Assembly (NCBI GenBank): GCA_028622995.1
Contig: JAJQJQ010000006.1
Location: 7,874,001-7,938,000, forward strand
Source of the DNA: Panagrolaimus kolymaensis
Lineage: Eukaryota > Nematoda > Chromadorea > Rhabditida > Panagrolaimidae
Direction of reading: 5' to 3'
DNA: 64,000 nt
The notes beneath the pieces were generated by a model that was not told where the DNA came from, searched no databases, and saw nothing but the letters and a program-made list of their open reading frames with translations. The position numbers and the translations under genes were made by a program. Positions 34,095 through 45,232 of this stretch are shown piece after piece; position 1 is the first letter of the stretch, and each line of letters begins with the position of its first letter.

Positions 34095-34796
34095 TAATTT
34101 GTTTTCATTTAATTTTTTTATCATTCGTTAAATATAACTAAATTTCCCTCTCCCTTTACTTTTTTTATACATATTTCTTTTAGTTTAAAAAAGTTTACAC
34201 CCCAATTCGAAACATTTCATTTTCTTGTGACATTTTATCAGTGTTAAAGAGTCTCATTATGTATAAAATAAAGAAATAAAAGTATTTTTTCTAAACCTTT
34301 AAAAAGCTTTACCTGCAATTTTTAATTCGGATTTCATTATGCATGATTTGGTGTTCAAAGACACGGTAAAGTTCAAGCCAGATGTTAGCCTAAAAAAATT
34401 CAGTCAAAAGAAAAAACAATAAATGGAAATCACAGATATCTTCTTTATTTCTTCCCATGAGACATCAAACAAACTTCTTCCATGCCATTGAAACAATTAT
34501 TGCCTTTTGTCGTATATGTTCATTTTTCTTTTCTTGAACATCTTATCTTTGTCAAATCTGTTTAAAAAAAAGAAAGAAAGTTGGCAGTTCCAAAAAAAAT
34601 ATTATATCATTTTATTCCATCATTAAAAAAACAAACAATCAAAAAAAGAGTTCGAGAGTTCTCAGAAAAAAAAATGATAAGCTTTTTCAAAAAAAAACAT
34701 AATTGAAAAATAAATACACAGGGAAAAAAATTCATTCAAATAAACCCGTTTAATAACAGAAAGAGAAATATTTTTTGTGTTCAAGAAAGGAATTAA
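34095..34796. other. Convergent intergenic spacer
   Basis: AT-rich spacer between convergent stops, including a poly(A) signal near 34267. No gene seen. Confidence 0.55.
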
Positions 34797-35420
34797 TTAC
34801 TTCTTTGAAGGAGACATTAGTAAATCATACATTTCTCGACTTCGCCGCTCTAATTCCCAAATTTCTTTACACATTCGATATTTTTCAATTTCCACTAGCT
34901 TTTGACGTGGAAGAGGGCGATGAGGAGGAATGGGTGGAGGAATATCTTTAGATGGCATTTCTCTCACCTTTGGTTTCATATCAAAACTTCTTGATTCTGG
35001 CATCACAATTATTTTGCGGCTTGGATATTGTTGTTGAGCTGCTTCAAATGGATCTTCATAAAGTTTTGAATCGGATTCAACATTTTTAAAGCCGTTTGAA
35101 CAATTGATACTTGGAATTGGCTTATGTTCTCTTTTCTCCATCCTTGAATTGCTGCTGCTTGGTCCAACTATTCCAGTATCGGCAAAGTAATTTCTTAATT
35201 GCGAATTTTTTTCATCCATTAATTGCTGCTTGGATTCAGTTTCTAATGGACTTAAAAGTTCATCATACGCGCTTGAATCTTTAAACGTCAATGATGGAAG
35301 TTGAAATCTACGCATATATGGTGAAGGATTATGAGGACCGGCTGCTGAAAGAAAGTGCAAACATCAGACAAAATGAAAAATCCATTGAATTCACTTACTT
35401 CGTTTCTGAGTTTTTGACAT
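34797..35420 (-). CDS. Proline-rich protein, unknown function
   Basis: Not recognised. Minus-strand exons 35420-35399 and 35344-34797 give 189 residues. It starts MSKTQKR, with no signal peptide or membrane segment. It is polar and probably largely disordered. A proline-rich stretch PPPIPPHRPLPRQK at about 145-158 looks like an SH3 or WW ligand, followed by a charged helix (KYRMCKEIWELERRSREMYDLL) that may form a short coiled coil. It could be a cytoplasmic adaptor. The start is set by the short first exon, whose donor and acceptor keep the frame; an ATG within exon 2 (MRRFQ) is possible. Confidence 0.6.
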
Positions 35421-38400
35421 GATGACTGAGATCAATGAAACAAGAATTGTCAATAACAAACAACAGTGGTCTTAAAACAGTTTTCTATAAAGTTCTGATT
35501 TCCTTTTTTTTAAATAAACAAGAAGCCGCGTAAAATAATGTTATAAATAATTTAAATCATAATAAAGCATTTCAAAACAAAAAAGCTCTAAAAACTACGT
35601 CAAAAAAAGTTTTAAGAATCTATTAATAAACCTAAATTTAAAGATAAGGTAAGTCTCAATTCCTCCAAACATTTACTAATCTTTCTCAAAGCAAAGCACT
35701 CGAAAAAGTGGACTCAATATTTCAACACAACTTTTATTTTTTTGAATGATTCATTCATTGTGTTTTAAAATAAAAAAGCCAAGTAAACGAGGAACAAAAA
35801 AAGTAAAACAAAATTACGCTTTTAATTTTCCATTTCTTTGCAAAAAAGCATCATTCATTGCTTTTCATTTCGATGGTATAAAAGCTATCAAAAAATGGGT
35901 TAATTAAAACAAAAACAAAAGAAGCGTCAAAAAGTATTTCATCTAGAGAAAAAAAGCAATGAAACCAAAAATGAAAGAAAAAATGATGGAGGAACTTTAA
36001 TGACCATCATTTTTGGTTGTTGTTTGCTTTTTCATTACATTTTTTGGAGGCAAATGAAAAAATGGCTTTTAGATGGTAATAACTTTTTGGATTTACTTTA
36101 CTATGTGGGGTTGGATACTGTAGAAGCTAGAAAGATAGCACCATGAGTTTAGCAGTGGCGGTTGTGTCAAACTGAAGCATGAAACTCATAATCACGAGAG
36201 AAAAACTTTTTTCTTTGTGACCGCCTTTTGACATCATTTTATTTTAAAAAAAGTGTAACTAAAAATAACCTTTTTCATAACTAAAATTTACATTCCGGCC
36301 ATGAACCTTTTGTTTTAAAAATTTTTTCTTGTCTAAAACCTTTTAAGCTTGAAAAGTCATGCTTAACATTTTTTGTTTTGTTGCAAAACCATAAATAAAA
36401 AGAAAAAAGAGTCATGAACACTTTTCACATACCAGAAACAGAAACTAAAAAAAAGCCAACAATGAAGTCTCTGTTTTTGTTTTGTTATTTGAGAATTGGT
36501 TAAAGCAGAAGCAACAAGTAGTGATGTCCTCGTAAAAAAAATAAATATGGGAATAAACCAACAACTGAGATTTTGACTTTTTTTTAACAAAAAAAGGAGC
36601 TGTGGCGGTGACTTTTAAGCTTTGAAAAACCCCTTCTCTCTTCTGAAGCTGAGCTTCTTCATTTTATTTTGACAAACGGGGCTCATAGTTTCTTCTTCTT
36701 CATACTTTTCCAGCATTTTTTGGGAAACATAACAAAAAAAATGAAGAAGAGCACCAAAAAGAAGAAGACGTTCAAAGAGTTTCAAGCCCTTCACAAATAA
36801 AGAAGTGCCGTGGCATTGCTTTACATTTATTTGTTGTTGCCCGTTTGCGTGTGTATGTGTGTTTTTGATAGAGTCGCAGCTTTTAAAAGAGTCATTTTTT
36901 GACTTTTGTCAAAAAATAAAATAAAAATAAAGGGCTCTTTTTCAATGTTTTTATCGGCGACACTTTTTTCTTTGTCGAAGAAGCCATAGCAAAAAAATAA
37001 AGCAGAGGAGATGCTTAAGTGCCAAAAAATGTCGAGGACTAAATAAGCTTCATCGAAAGTTTATTCCTTCATTTTTTGAGTCCTTTAAACAAAACAATAA
37101 TATTTATTTATTTTTATTTAAAAATTTGTTCCGGTAAAATAAAAAAGTAAAATAAAATATCATTGAAATGCAATGCCAAATAAAAGTCCAAAGCTGAAAG
37201 AACAACAGCAGTGGTGGCATGAAATCTGTAAAAAAGCCTCTCCATCAACCAAAAAATGAAGGAAGACCTTCCCAAAAAAAAATAATGATGTTGATGATGA
37301 ACAAAAGCGGAAAGACAATAATCGTGCGAAAGTTTTTTTTATTTTCTGCAGATAGACAAATAAAAAAAAAACAAAAATAAGTGTGTAAGTTAAAACAAAA
37401 AATTTGGTGAAATTTTAAGAAATCTTTTTTTTTGGAAAACTAAAAATACTAAAAAATGCATGTCTCCAAGAAAAAAGGAAGAAGCTTAAAATGAATTAAT
37501 TTATTAATCACAAAATTACACGCAAATGCAACATTAAAAATTAAACATATATTTTTTAAATTTTAAAAAGTTTCTTGCAAAAAAAAATAAAATCTTTCAC
37601 TGAAATCTATTTTTGTCAAAGCCAAAGCTTCCAAGAAAAAAAAATATAAAAAAGTATCTATCTATCTTTATCTTTTGCTACAACAAGCATCCATTACGAG
37701 GCACACACATGTTTCATGTATGTTTTTATTCCCCAAAGATATCAATGTTTATAAGTGTCAAAAATATGTTTTCTTTGCATGCATAAATTTAAAAGCCCAC
37801 CAAGTTAAAGATTTTTTGTTTGAAATAAAAACAATGGCTTTTCACAAAATTTGAGTCTTCTTTTCTCATTGATAAATAAAAATTACCCAAATATTTTGTG
37901 ACCATTTTTATTATTATTATAAATTTTTACAATACTTAGACAACCTTATCAGTCATAAAAATTCCAATTAAATGACAAAGCACCCTAACTAATAATAATA
38001 TTGTATTTGTATGTGTATCAAAATGAAACATCAAACCAAAAAATTGCAAGCTTTTTTGTTTGTTTATATTTTTGTAAATGCGATGTTATTTATTATCAAT
38101 GAATCTCTAAATTGAAAACTCTGGTTTTTTTAAATACATATATGTATGATCAACTCGAAATATGAAAATGAATATTCGTCAATTAGGTGTTTGTCTTTCT
38201 TTGCCTACGTGTAAAAACACTTTCATTATTTTGTTTATTATTTTTTAAAATTTCTCATGGCTGCTCTTATTTTCTCTCTATCTCTGTTATCAATTTTTCT
38301 TGTTTTTGGTCGTCATCCACCTTTCTTTCCGCAATGTATTTACAACCGGCTTCATAATGCTGTTTTTTTTTTGTTTAGTTTTAAAGAAGTTTGTAAATTA

Positions 38401-38818
38401 ACTAAACTTTAAAAAATGTATGTATTTTTTGGCACTAATAACTTTACTTTTTTTAGTTTTAACTTTATTTTTAGTTTCTCGATTGAATGGGAAATCCGTG
38501 TTTTTATTTTCTTCTATTCGACGTAAGCAAACCCTGATAAGAATGCAAAGGAAAACGTGAAAGGGTCTATGTTTTTTTAAATGAAATCTTTTTTACTTGC
38601 TATTTTGGAGCACCGGAACACATGTATAGCGATCTGGAAACCATAAAAAGAAAAACAAAAATAGTCTTGCTGCTTTTGTAGACGACGCTCGAATTTAAGA
38701 CGTCATTTTACTTCCTTGATTTTTTGATATGAGAATTCGAAAAAAAAACTTAAATTAATGGCACGCCCCTTCAGATGGGTGGTATTGGTTATAGAACAAA
38801 TTGTTTATAAGCGATGCA
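35421..38818. other. Long AT-rich gene-poor stretch
   Basis: 3.4 kb with A/T homopolymers and purine-rich tracts; no splice-consistent coding frame found. It could be long introns or the promoter region of the tiny genes to the right. Confidence 0.5.
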
Positions 38819-39078
38819 ATGATTCCTTCCAAATCACATTCATATTTTGAATCCACCGATACCCGCCTGTTCAATATTACCGTAAATATGACTCACAGTT
38901 ATGGCGTTGATGAAAATAGTAAGTTTTTGTTGTTGTTGATTGTGGCGCTTGCTTCCATTTTGAGAAGATTTATCCATATTTTTATAAACTATCATCAAAA
39001 TTTTTAGACAACTCTGGTGAAACTCAACACTCATCCGAAGATTATATTTACACCGATCGCAATGACCTTAATTTATGA
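38819..39078 (+). CDS. Possible short protein or terminal exons of a longer gene
   Basis: Exons 38819-38918 and 39008-39078 join in frame (56 residues from the ATG). The open frame extends upstream to an acceptor ending GGTTATAG at about 38792, so these could be the last exons of a gene whose 5' part I cannot see. The sequence is polar and acidic at the end (SSEDYIYTDRNDLNL), with an NIT sequon. No family recognised. Support is a good GTAAGT donor, a TTTTTAG acceptor and higher GC than the surroundings. Confidence 0.35.
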
Positions 39079-40341
39079 TAACTTCTAACTTTATTTTATG
39101 CTCATTGTTTAACTGTAGAAATATTTCTACACTTTTGTTGGATTTTATAAATCCTGTTAATCATGTATCAATTATATATACGATGAAAAGTTTTAAGCTT
39201 TTCTTAATTTTATTTGTTATCACTTTGTTTGTATGTTTGTTAAAAAAAACAAAATGACCTGATATAAAAATTTTTGTTTGTTAATTAATAAAATTAAAGA
39301 CTTTGTATCCATAATTTGAATGCTAAATGCAATTTATCAACTGTAATAATAAAAAAAAGTAAAATGTTTTTAAAATTCATACATATTTACGGAAAGCTTT
39401 GTAAAAAGATGTTTGCTTTCAATCGAGTCATAATACATTAATTAATTTTGGAAGTTATGAATGATTCCATACATTTTTTCTAACCATCGTTTTTAAAATA
39501 CTTGCCAAAAAAAGCTATTTGGTTTTCGTGAATCCTTAGACAACATCCATTATCAGCAAAATATCTTCTTATAAAAATGGACTAGAGCACCACGAAGTGC
39601 ATTTACATGACCTTATCATTCCTTTCAAATTTTAAATAAACGTTGTGTTATTGTCTATGTGTTTTTTGCTATTTTTTCTTATGCTTATCAGTAAAAAAAG
39701 CTATAAGAAAATATGATCTTTCGTTAGTCAAATTTGAGCGTGGATAAAAAAATTGTGAATCTATAAAGTAAAATCTAAATTTTAAAAATCACTAATTTTT
39801 TAGTTTCTGATGCTAAACAAATCTAAAAACATCGTTACACTTAACCATATTATTTTTGTAACTAAAAATAGAATCATTTTTCTTTAAAATCTATTTTTAG
39901 AATTTCTAAAGATAGCATTCTTTTTGTTTTAAATCTACGTCACTGAAAAAAAGTTATTTTAAAAGAAAGAAAAAGCCGATAACTTATCTGCAAAAAAATA
40001 TGAACGTAAATGATCTAAAAAAGAACACGACGATCTTACTTATGTACCTCATTCCTTCCGGCAAACATGATTAAAATCCGGGTATGGACGGAAGAAAACG
40101 GGAAATTGTTATAATTCGTCCAAAAACAAAGACACTTTAGTATCATTTTCACGTCATCAAAAAATATGAGATAAAATTATTTTAACTTCGTAATAATAAT
40201 TTTTTTGAAGATGAGCGGAAATAAAAGAGGTGGAGTTGAAGCATTCTAAAAACTTGAATTCTTCCAACTTTTTGTTAAAAAAAGAAACATTTTCTTTCTC
40301 TTTTTTTCGACTACTATTGTCGATTGCCCTCAATTTCAAAC
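39079..40341. other. AT-rich, no gene seen
   Basis: No supported coding sequence between the two tiny candidate genes. Confidence 0.5.
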
Positions 40342-40719
40342 ATGAATAATTGTCTTGAAAATTCTGTTCCACCCGATATAACTCGTAAGTTTTAATCTAT
40401 CACAGGCATAGCCCATAGAAGTACAATAAGCTAAACAGATACTTTAATTTTTAGGTCGAATGTCAAATCCCAATGAACCAGAAGATGGTGTTGAAGATCC
40501 ACCTCTGGTTCAACCACGGGATATGGGCCAACAAGGTTAAAGTTCTTTTACATACACAATCCTGTTAATTGTTAATAATATGAACTAACCTTAATTAAAA
40601 TTGTTGAAATAAAATGTTGCATTAACTTCTTCTTTTTTATTTTTTTCATACCAAACTATTTTTACTTTTGTTAAGGAATTTATTCTATTGAAGATTCTTT
40701 GCTGACCAGCATCAGCTAG
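40342..40719 (+). CDS. Possible 55-residue acidic protein
   Basis: Exons 40342-40384, 40455-40535 and 40676-40719 join in phase. If the last intron is not removed, the frame stops at 40540 (42 residues). The protein starts MNNCLENSVPP and contains NEPEDGVEDPP. No signal peptide or known motif. The support is only splice-site quality and local base composition. It may be part of a larger transcript with the exons at 38.8-39.1 kb. Confidence 0.35.
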
Positions 40720-41476
40720 TCGTAGTCTTCATTCTCTGATTTCATTGATAAGAAAAAGAGTAATAAAAGAAAAATGAATTTGACTCGTTTGTTTCCTTCT
40801 TTGACCTTTTTTTCTTCTTTCTCGTTTATCGTTCGCTACTTACTATTTTTGAACTACTATTATGATGTAAAAAAAGGAGAAGCAGCATTGAATTATGCTT
40901 TTTTTAAGATTCCATGGAATTTTGTTTAGTGTTGTATTTTTAAGTTAGAGAGACTATTTTAATGTGTGTGCTTTGATTGCTGTTGTAAAAATAACTTACT
41001 TCAATGGTCATTGATAATAACACATTCTTGCTTGGTAAAAAAAGAAAGAAAGAAAAAATGATGTGAGCATAGTTCAGAGATAGATTTTTAGTTGCCTTTT
41101 ATATAAAAAAATATTTACGCATTAATCAAAAATTAAAAGATACCATAAAAACTTTAATTTTAAACAATAACAAAATGAAAATAAAAATAAAGCCAATAGT
41201 TGCAACTTTGGAGAAATAAAATCGTTTACAAATTTTACAATTAGTATTGTGTTATTTTTCATTGTTCAACCGCCACCTTTGATATTGTTTGTCATCTTTA
41301 TTTACTGAAGCTGAATTTGAGCAAGATGGTTGCTATTTGAGTTGGTAAATATAAAAGTGCGCGTTTTACAACGATTGTCTGTTACCTCCGTATCCAAGCT
41401 ACCTTTAAAAAATGAATCAAAAAAAAAAATCACTTTTAGCACCTTTTATCATTTTTCATCATTAGTATTTATTAGA
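40720..41476. other. Intergenic with a relic of the family X last exon
   Basis: Includes 41063-41220, which resembles the 3' end and flank of the orphan gene at 42992-44820 (see findings). Otherwise AT-rich without a gene. Confidence 0.5.
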
Positions 41477-42626
41477 ATGGGAATTGCTGGATATGAAAAT
41501 CTTATTGCTGGATTATTAGCTGGTTTCACAAGAACTGTAGTTGGTCATCCTCTTGATTTATTAAGAATAAGATATGCTGGTAAATATTTTGATTTAATTT
41601 TTTTTTATATTCTTTTTAATTACCTATAATATTTTAGTGAACGACCATAATCTTGCTATCCGTCCTCATTACCATAGCTATTTTCATGTAACAAAATGTA
41701 TTATCAAAGCTGAAGGAATTCGTGGACTTTTTCAAGGACTTACACCGAATCTTATTTCAACAACACTTGTATGGGGTTTATATTTTCATCTGTAAGTCTT
41801 TTTTTATTGTTTGTTTTTTTTGTCCTAAACTTTAATTTTGAGGTTTTTAGTTATCACATAATTCATCCTTATTTTGATTCACTGTCAAATGTTTCACCAT
41901 CATTTCAAAATCTTGCTGTTGGATTCATTGCTGGAGCAATCGCCTTTGCTGCATCTAATCCATTTATGCTCGCAAAAACTCGTCTATGTTTACAATATGA
42001 AAATCAAACTAAAACTTATCGTGGAATGACTCATTGTTTATGGAAAACTTTCAAAGAAGAAGGAATAAAAGGATGGTACAAGGTAAAGCTGCAATTGTAT
42101 GAGATACCATATAATCGAATAATGTGTGAAATATTTATAGGGATTTTATACTGGGTTATGGGGAACATTGAACGTTGCTGTACAATTTGCAATTTATAAT
42201 TATCTCAAAGATTGGAGATGCCGAGCTAAAGGACTTCCGAAGGGCTCTCATTTAGTAAGTTTCACTTTTGCGTCACATAGTTTTCAATTTTTAATTTTAG
42301 GAAACAATGGATTATTTGGCATTTTCTGCTATCTCAAAATTTCTTTCAACCGCTTCAACTTATCCTTATCAAGTAATTCGAACTCGATTGCAAGTATGTA
42401 TTATAAGTTTTTGCTTGTGGAAACATAAGTATGTATTATGATTTTTTAGGATCAACACACGAATTATAAATCATCAAGAGAAGTCATTTATCGAATATTT
42501 ATAAAAGAAGGCTTTATGGGTTTTTACAAAGGAATGTTAATGGCAACTTTAAAACAACTTCCAAATGGTATTGTTACTTATGTCGTATATGAATATGCTA
42601 AACGAATGGCAGAAATGTTTGCTTAG
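41477..42626 (+). CDS. Mitochondrial carrier, SLC25A32-like (folate/FAD type)
   Basis: Inner-membrane carrier of the SLC25 family, closest by memory to SLC25A32/FLX1, which moves FAD or folate into mitochondria. Exons 41477-41579, 41638-41791, 41851-42082, 42141-42254, 42301-42393 and 42450-42626 give 290 residues, normal for the family. Three repeats carry Px[DE]xx[KR]-type signatures: HPLDLLRIR, NPFMLAKTRL (the acidic position is lost in the second repeat) and YPYQVIRTRLQ. Further SLC25A32 landmarks are IRPHYHSY, GLRG-like GIRGLFQGLTPN, KGWYKGFYTGLWG, DQHTNY and a C-terminal TYVVYEYAKR. The ATG at 41477 directly follows TTTATTAG, a possible splice acceptor. Confidence 0.9.
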
Positions 42627-42991
42627 AAATAATGGATTAAATGCTTAGGATAATTTATAAAGCCACTTTTCGGCTCTAATGTATTTGTTGATAATTGTAT
42701 GTTTTTAATGTTAAAGTGATGTAAATAATATTGTAATAAATTTTTCCACGACATTTGCACGCTTTTTTGCAAGTAAACTTATATGTATAATTTCTTGTTG
42801 CAATTCGAAAACGAGCAATTGTGTTACATACTTAAAAATACCTCACTGGGAATTAGTATCACATGTGGTAATAGAATGCTGAGAACATAGTTCAGAGATA
42901 TATTAATATTTGTTTATGAAAAGAAAAAAAACATTTACACGATAATCAAACAATAAAAAGATATCGTAAAAAACTTTAACTTTAAGGAAAT
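42627..42991. other. Convergent spacer containing a repeat of 41.06-41.17 kb
   Basis: 3' flanks of the carrier and of the orphan gene. 42879-42984 is similar to 41063-41166 (shared CATAGTTCAGAGATA, ATCAAA and ACTTTAA blocks). Confidence 0.55.
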
Positions 42992-44820
42992 TTACAAATA
43001 AGCAAAGAAAGAAATAACGAAGAAAATTAACCCAAAAAAGTGCAATTTTGGATAAGCACTTACGTTGCCTGAATTTGAAATTAGTGCTGCGGGTTGGATT
43101 TTTTCGTTGACTAAAACTTCTTCGTTTGCTTTGGTGGCTGTAATTACTTCGGCGAGTTTATTACGAGCTTCTTCATGCTTCATTTCACTTTCCAGATTTT
43201 TAACTCTTCGAGCTTGTAAAAATTCAGATAATTCTGCTTTAGTTTTTTCCCATTTTTGTTGTTCCATTTTCTCATCTTCCGTCATTTCATCCACTTTTCG
43301 AACTTCCATGGTTGCTCGACCAATGGTAACTCCAACATTGCCACAAATTGCATAATGAATGAATTTTTCTCCATCGTTACTGTACATTCCGCTATCATCT
43401 CCGGCGCTCAAGCTGCAATGACTTTTGCTTTTGCATTCAAAAATTATTTGATTTTTAATAACATTTTTTGATCTTGAATCATCACTTCCTTCAATAACCT
43501 TAGCTTCAAGGCGATTCGATTCTTTTAAAGAAATTTTGGGGTAAAAAACATAAACAATCCAATCATTAAAACTTTTCTTAAAATACCGATTCTTTGAAAT
43601 GATTGTGAAGTCATTAAATTTGCGGGTTAGGAAGAAATCAAGTTTGGCACTAAAATGGGACATATAATTATGAAGGTATGTAACAATAAACCATGCAACT
43701 AACTTTTTATTAGATTCCTTCAATTGTTGACATAAATGTGTTCCAACATTTTCATAAAGGGAAGCGTTTTCATTACCAATATCAGAAAAATCGAAACTGC
43801 TTTCTTTATTCAAAGCATTTCCCAAAATTGTGGTGATTTGATATTGAATTTCAACATCCTGAAACATAACAAGTTTACAAATTGAAAGATTAAAAAAATA
43901 AAAAGCACAGTTACTCAGCGAAAATTTAGTTAGCATAATCACAGCAAAAATGACTCACCATTTTTTGTTTTTTAATTGAAAATTCAATGCTTTTTGCCAT
44001 CATTAAACTATAATTTTGATGTGCCATTTCATTACCAAAATTTCGAATTTGGAGACAAACACTTTGGGCAAAAATTAATTGTTTAACCATAATGATAATG
44101 CCTCGTTCAAGCTTTGCATAAACTCCAGGGTCATTATCGCTTTGTTGAACCAACCAATTATCTTTTAGCATTGTTTCAATAGTCTAAAAGATTTTTTAGC
44201 ATTTACGAATAAAATTAGAAGTTTTGGGAATGGCTTACTTTGATAACGGAATTTGGAAGAATATCGGTGCAAGTTAAACGAAGATCAGCTTCCGTTGCAT
44301 TCGAGGGTTTGGATAAAAATTGTTCCAAATGTAAAACTAATTTTTCTGTTGGAAATTGAACATGCTGAAATCATGCTTGTGTAAAAATCTATGTCATTGC
44401 CTTAATAAACTTACAGTTTGAAAATGGTAATTTCGAAGTAAGCTTTTGACGCTTTTAAACGATGCTTTCATTTTATCATTAGTTCGCTTTACAGTATCCG
44501 CAATTTGTGATAATTCAGACTGAAAATTCATAATTTTTTAAACCCTTCTCACTAACATGCTTGCTTACCTGAGAACCAAATAAATCAGTGGAGACCGAAA
44601 TTTCAGTTCGCTTTTCATATGTAACATTCGCCGTTTCTTTGATAGTTTCTTTAACTTTAAAAGCTTCAGTAACAAAAGTTTTTCCAATTTCAAAAAGCGA
44701 TGATACACCTTCGGTTATAACAGTACTGTAGAAAAGTTTAGAAAATATAACTTCGGCAACGATTCCATTACAAGCAAATGGGAGAAGCATAAAGATAAAT
44801 AAAGGTAGAATAATTTTCAT
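42992..44820 (-). CDS. Orphan secreted protein (family X, member 2)
   Basis: Not recognised. Minus-strand exons 44820-44569, 44519-44415, 44364-44239, 44183-43959 and 43858-42992 give 524 residues; all introns are phase 0. A signal peptide (MKIILPLFIFMLLPFACNG) is followed by helical regions. NYHFQT|HVQFPTEKL, DNWLVQQ and FAQSVCLQIRN align with member 1 at 28304-29659 (HFQT|HIELPT, KQWILQR, TQSLCIELR). The long last exon is different: it contains KSHCSLSAGDD, a predicted coiled coil (about residues 440-490, Glu/Lys rich) and a hydrophobic C-terminus (HFFGLIFFVISFFAYL) that could be a GPI signal or membrane anchor. A 54-nt segment with intron borders (43703-43650, GTTAGT..TTTTAG) may be spliced out without changing frame, giving 506 residues. 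Confidence 0.72.
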
Positions 44821-45232
44821 TTTTATTGCAAGCGCTTACAATGGGAAGAAGTTATGCAAGAAAAATGGTGAAAGAAGTGTAAAATTTGGAGACATTTATA
44901 TGGACTTCACCGGAAACTAATCTCTCTGTGTTATCAAAAGTTTGCTTCTTCTTCCCCTTTTATTTCTGAGTAAACAAATCGGTCTCTTTTATTATAAAAT
45001 ATTTTTTATGTCAAGTAAATTGTTTTAGTCATGTATTATGTATGTATTAGTCAGCATCACCTTGAAAAAAAGCAAGTTTACACCTTTTTTTTGCAGAAAA
45101 AATCTGACTCCTCCATTTACATATAAAAATAATCATTTTATTATAACCGTAATATCAACAACAAGAATTTAAAAAATATATAATACTATCATCACAATTT
45201 CGACAATAATATCAACAACAAATACATAGAAT
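44821..45232. other. Intergenic, no gene seen
   Basis: AT-rich spacer between the orphan gene start and the MMS19 stop. Confidence 0.6.
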
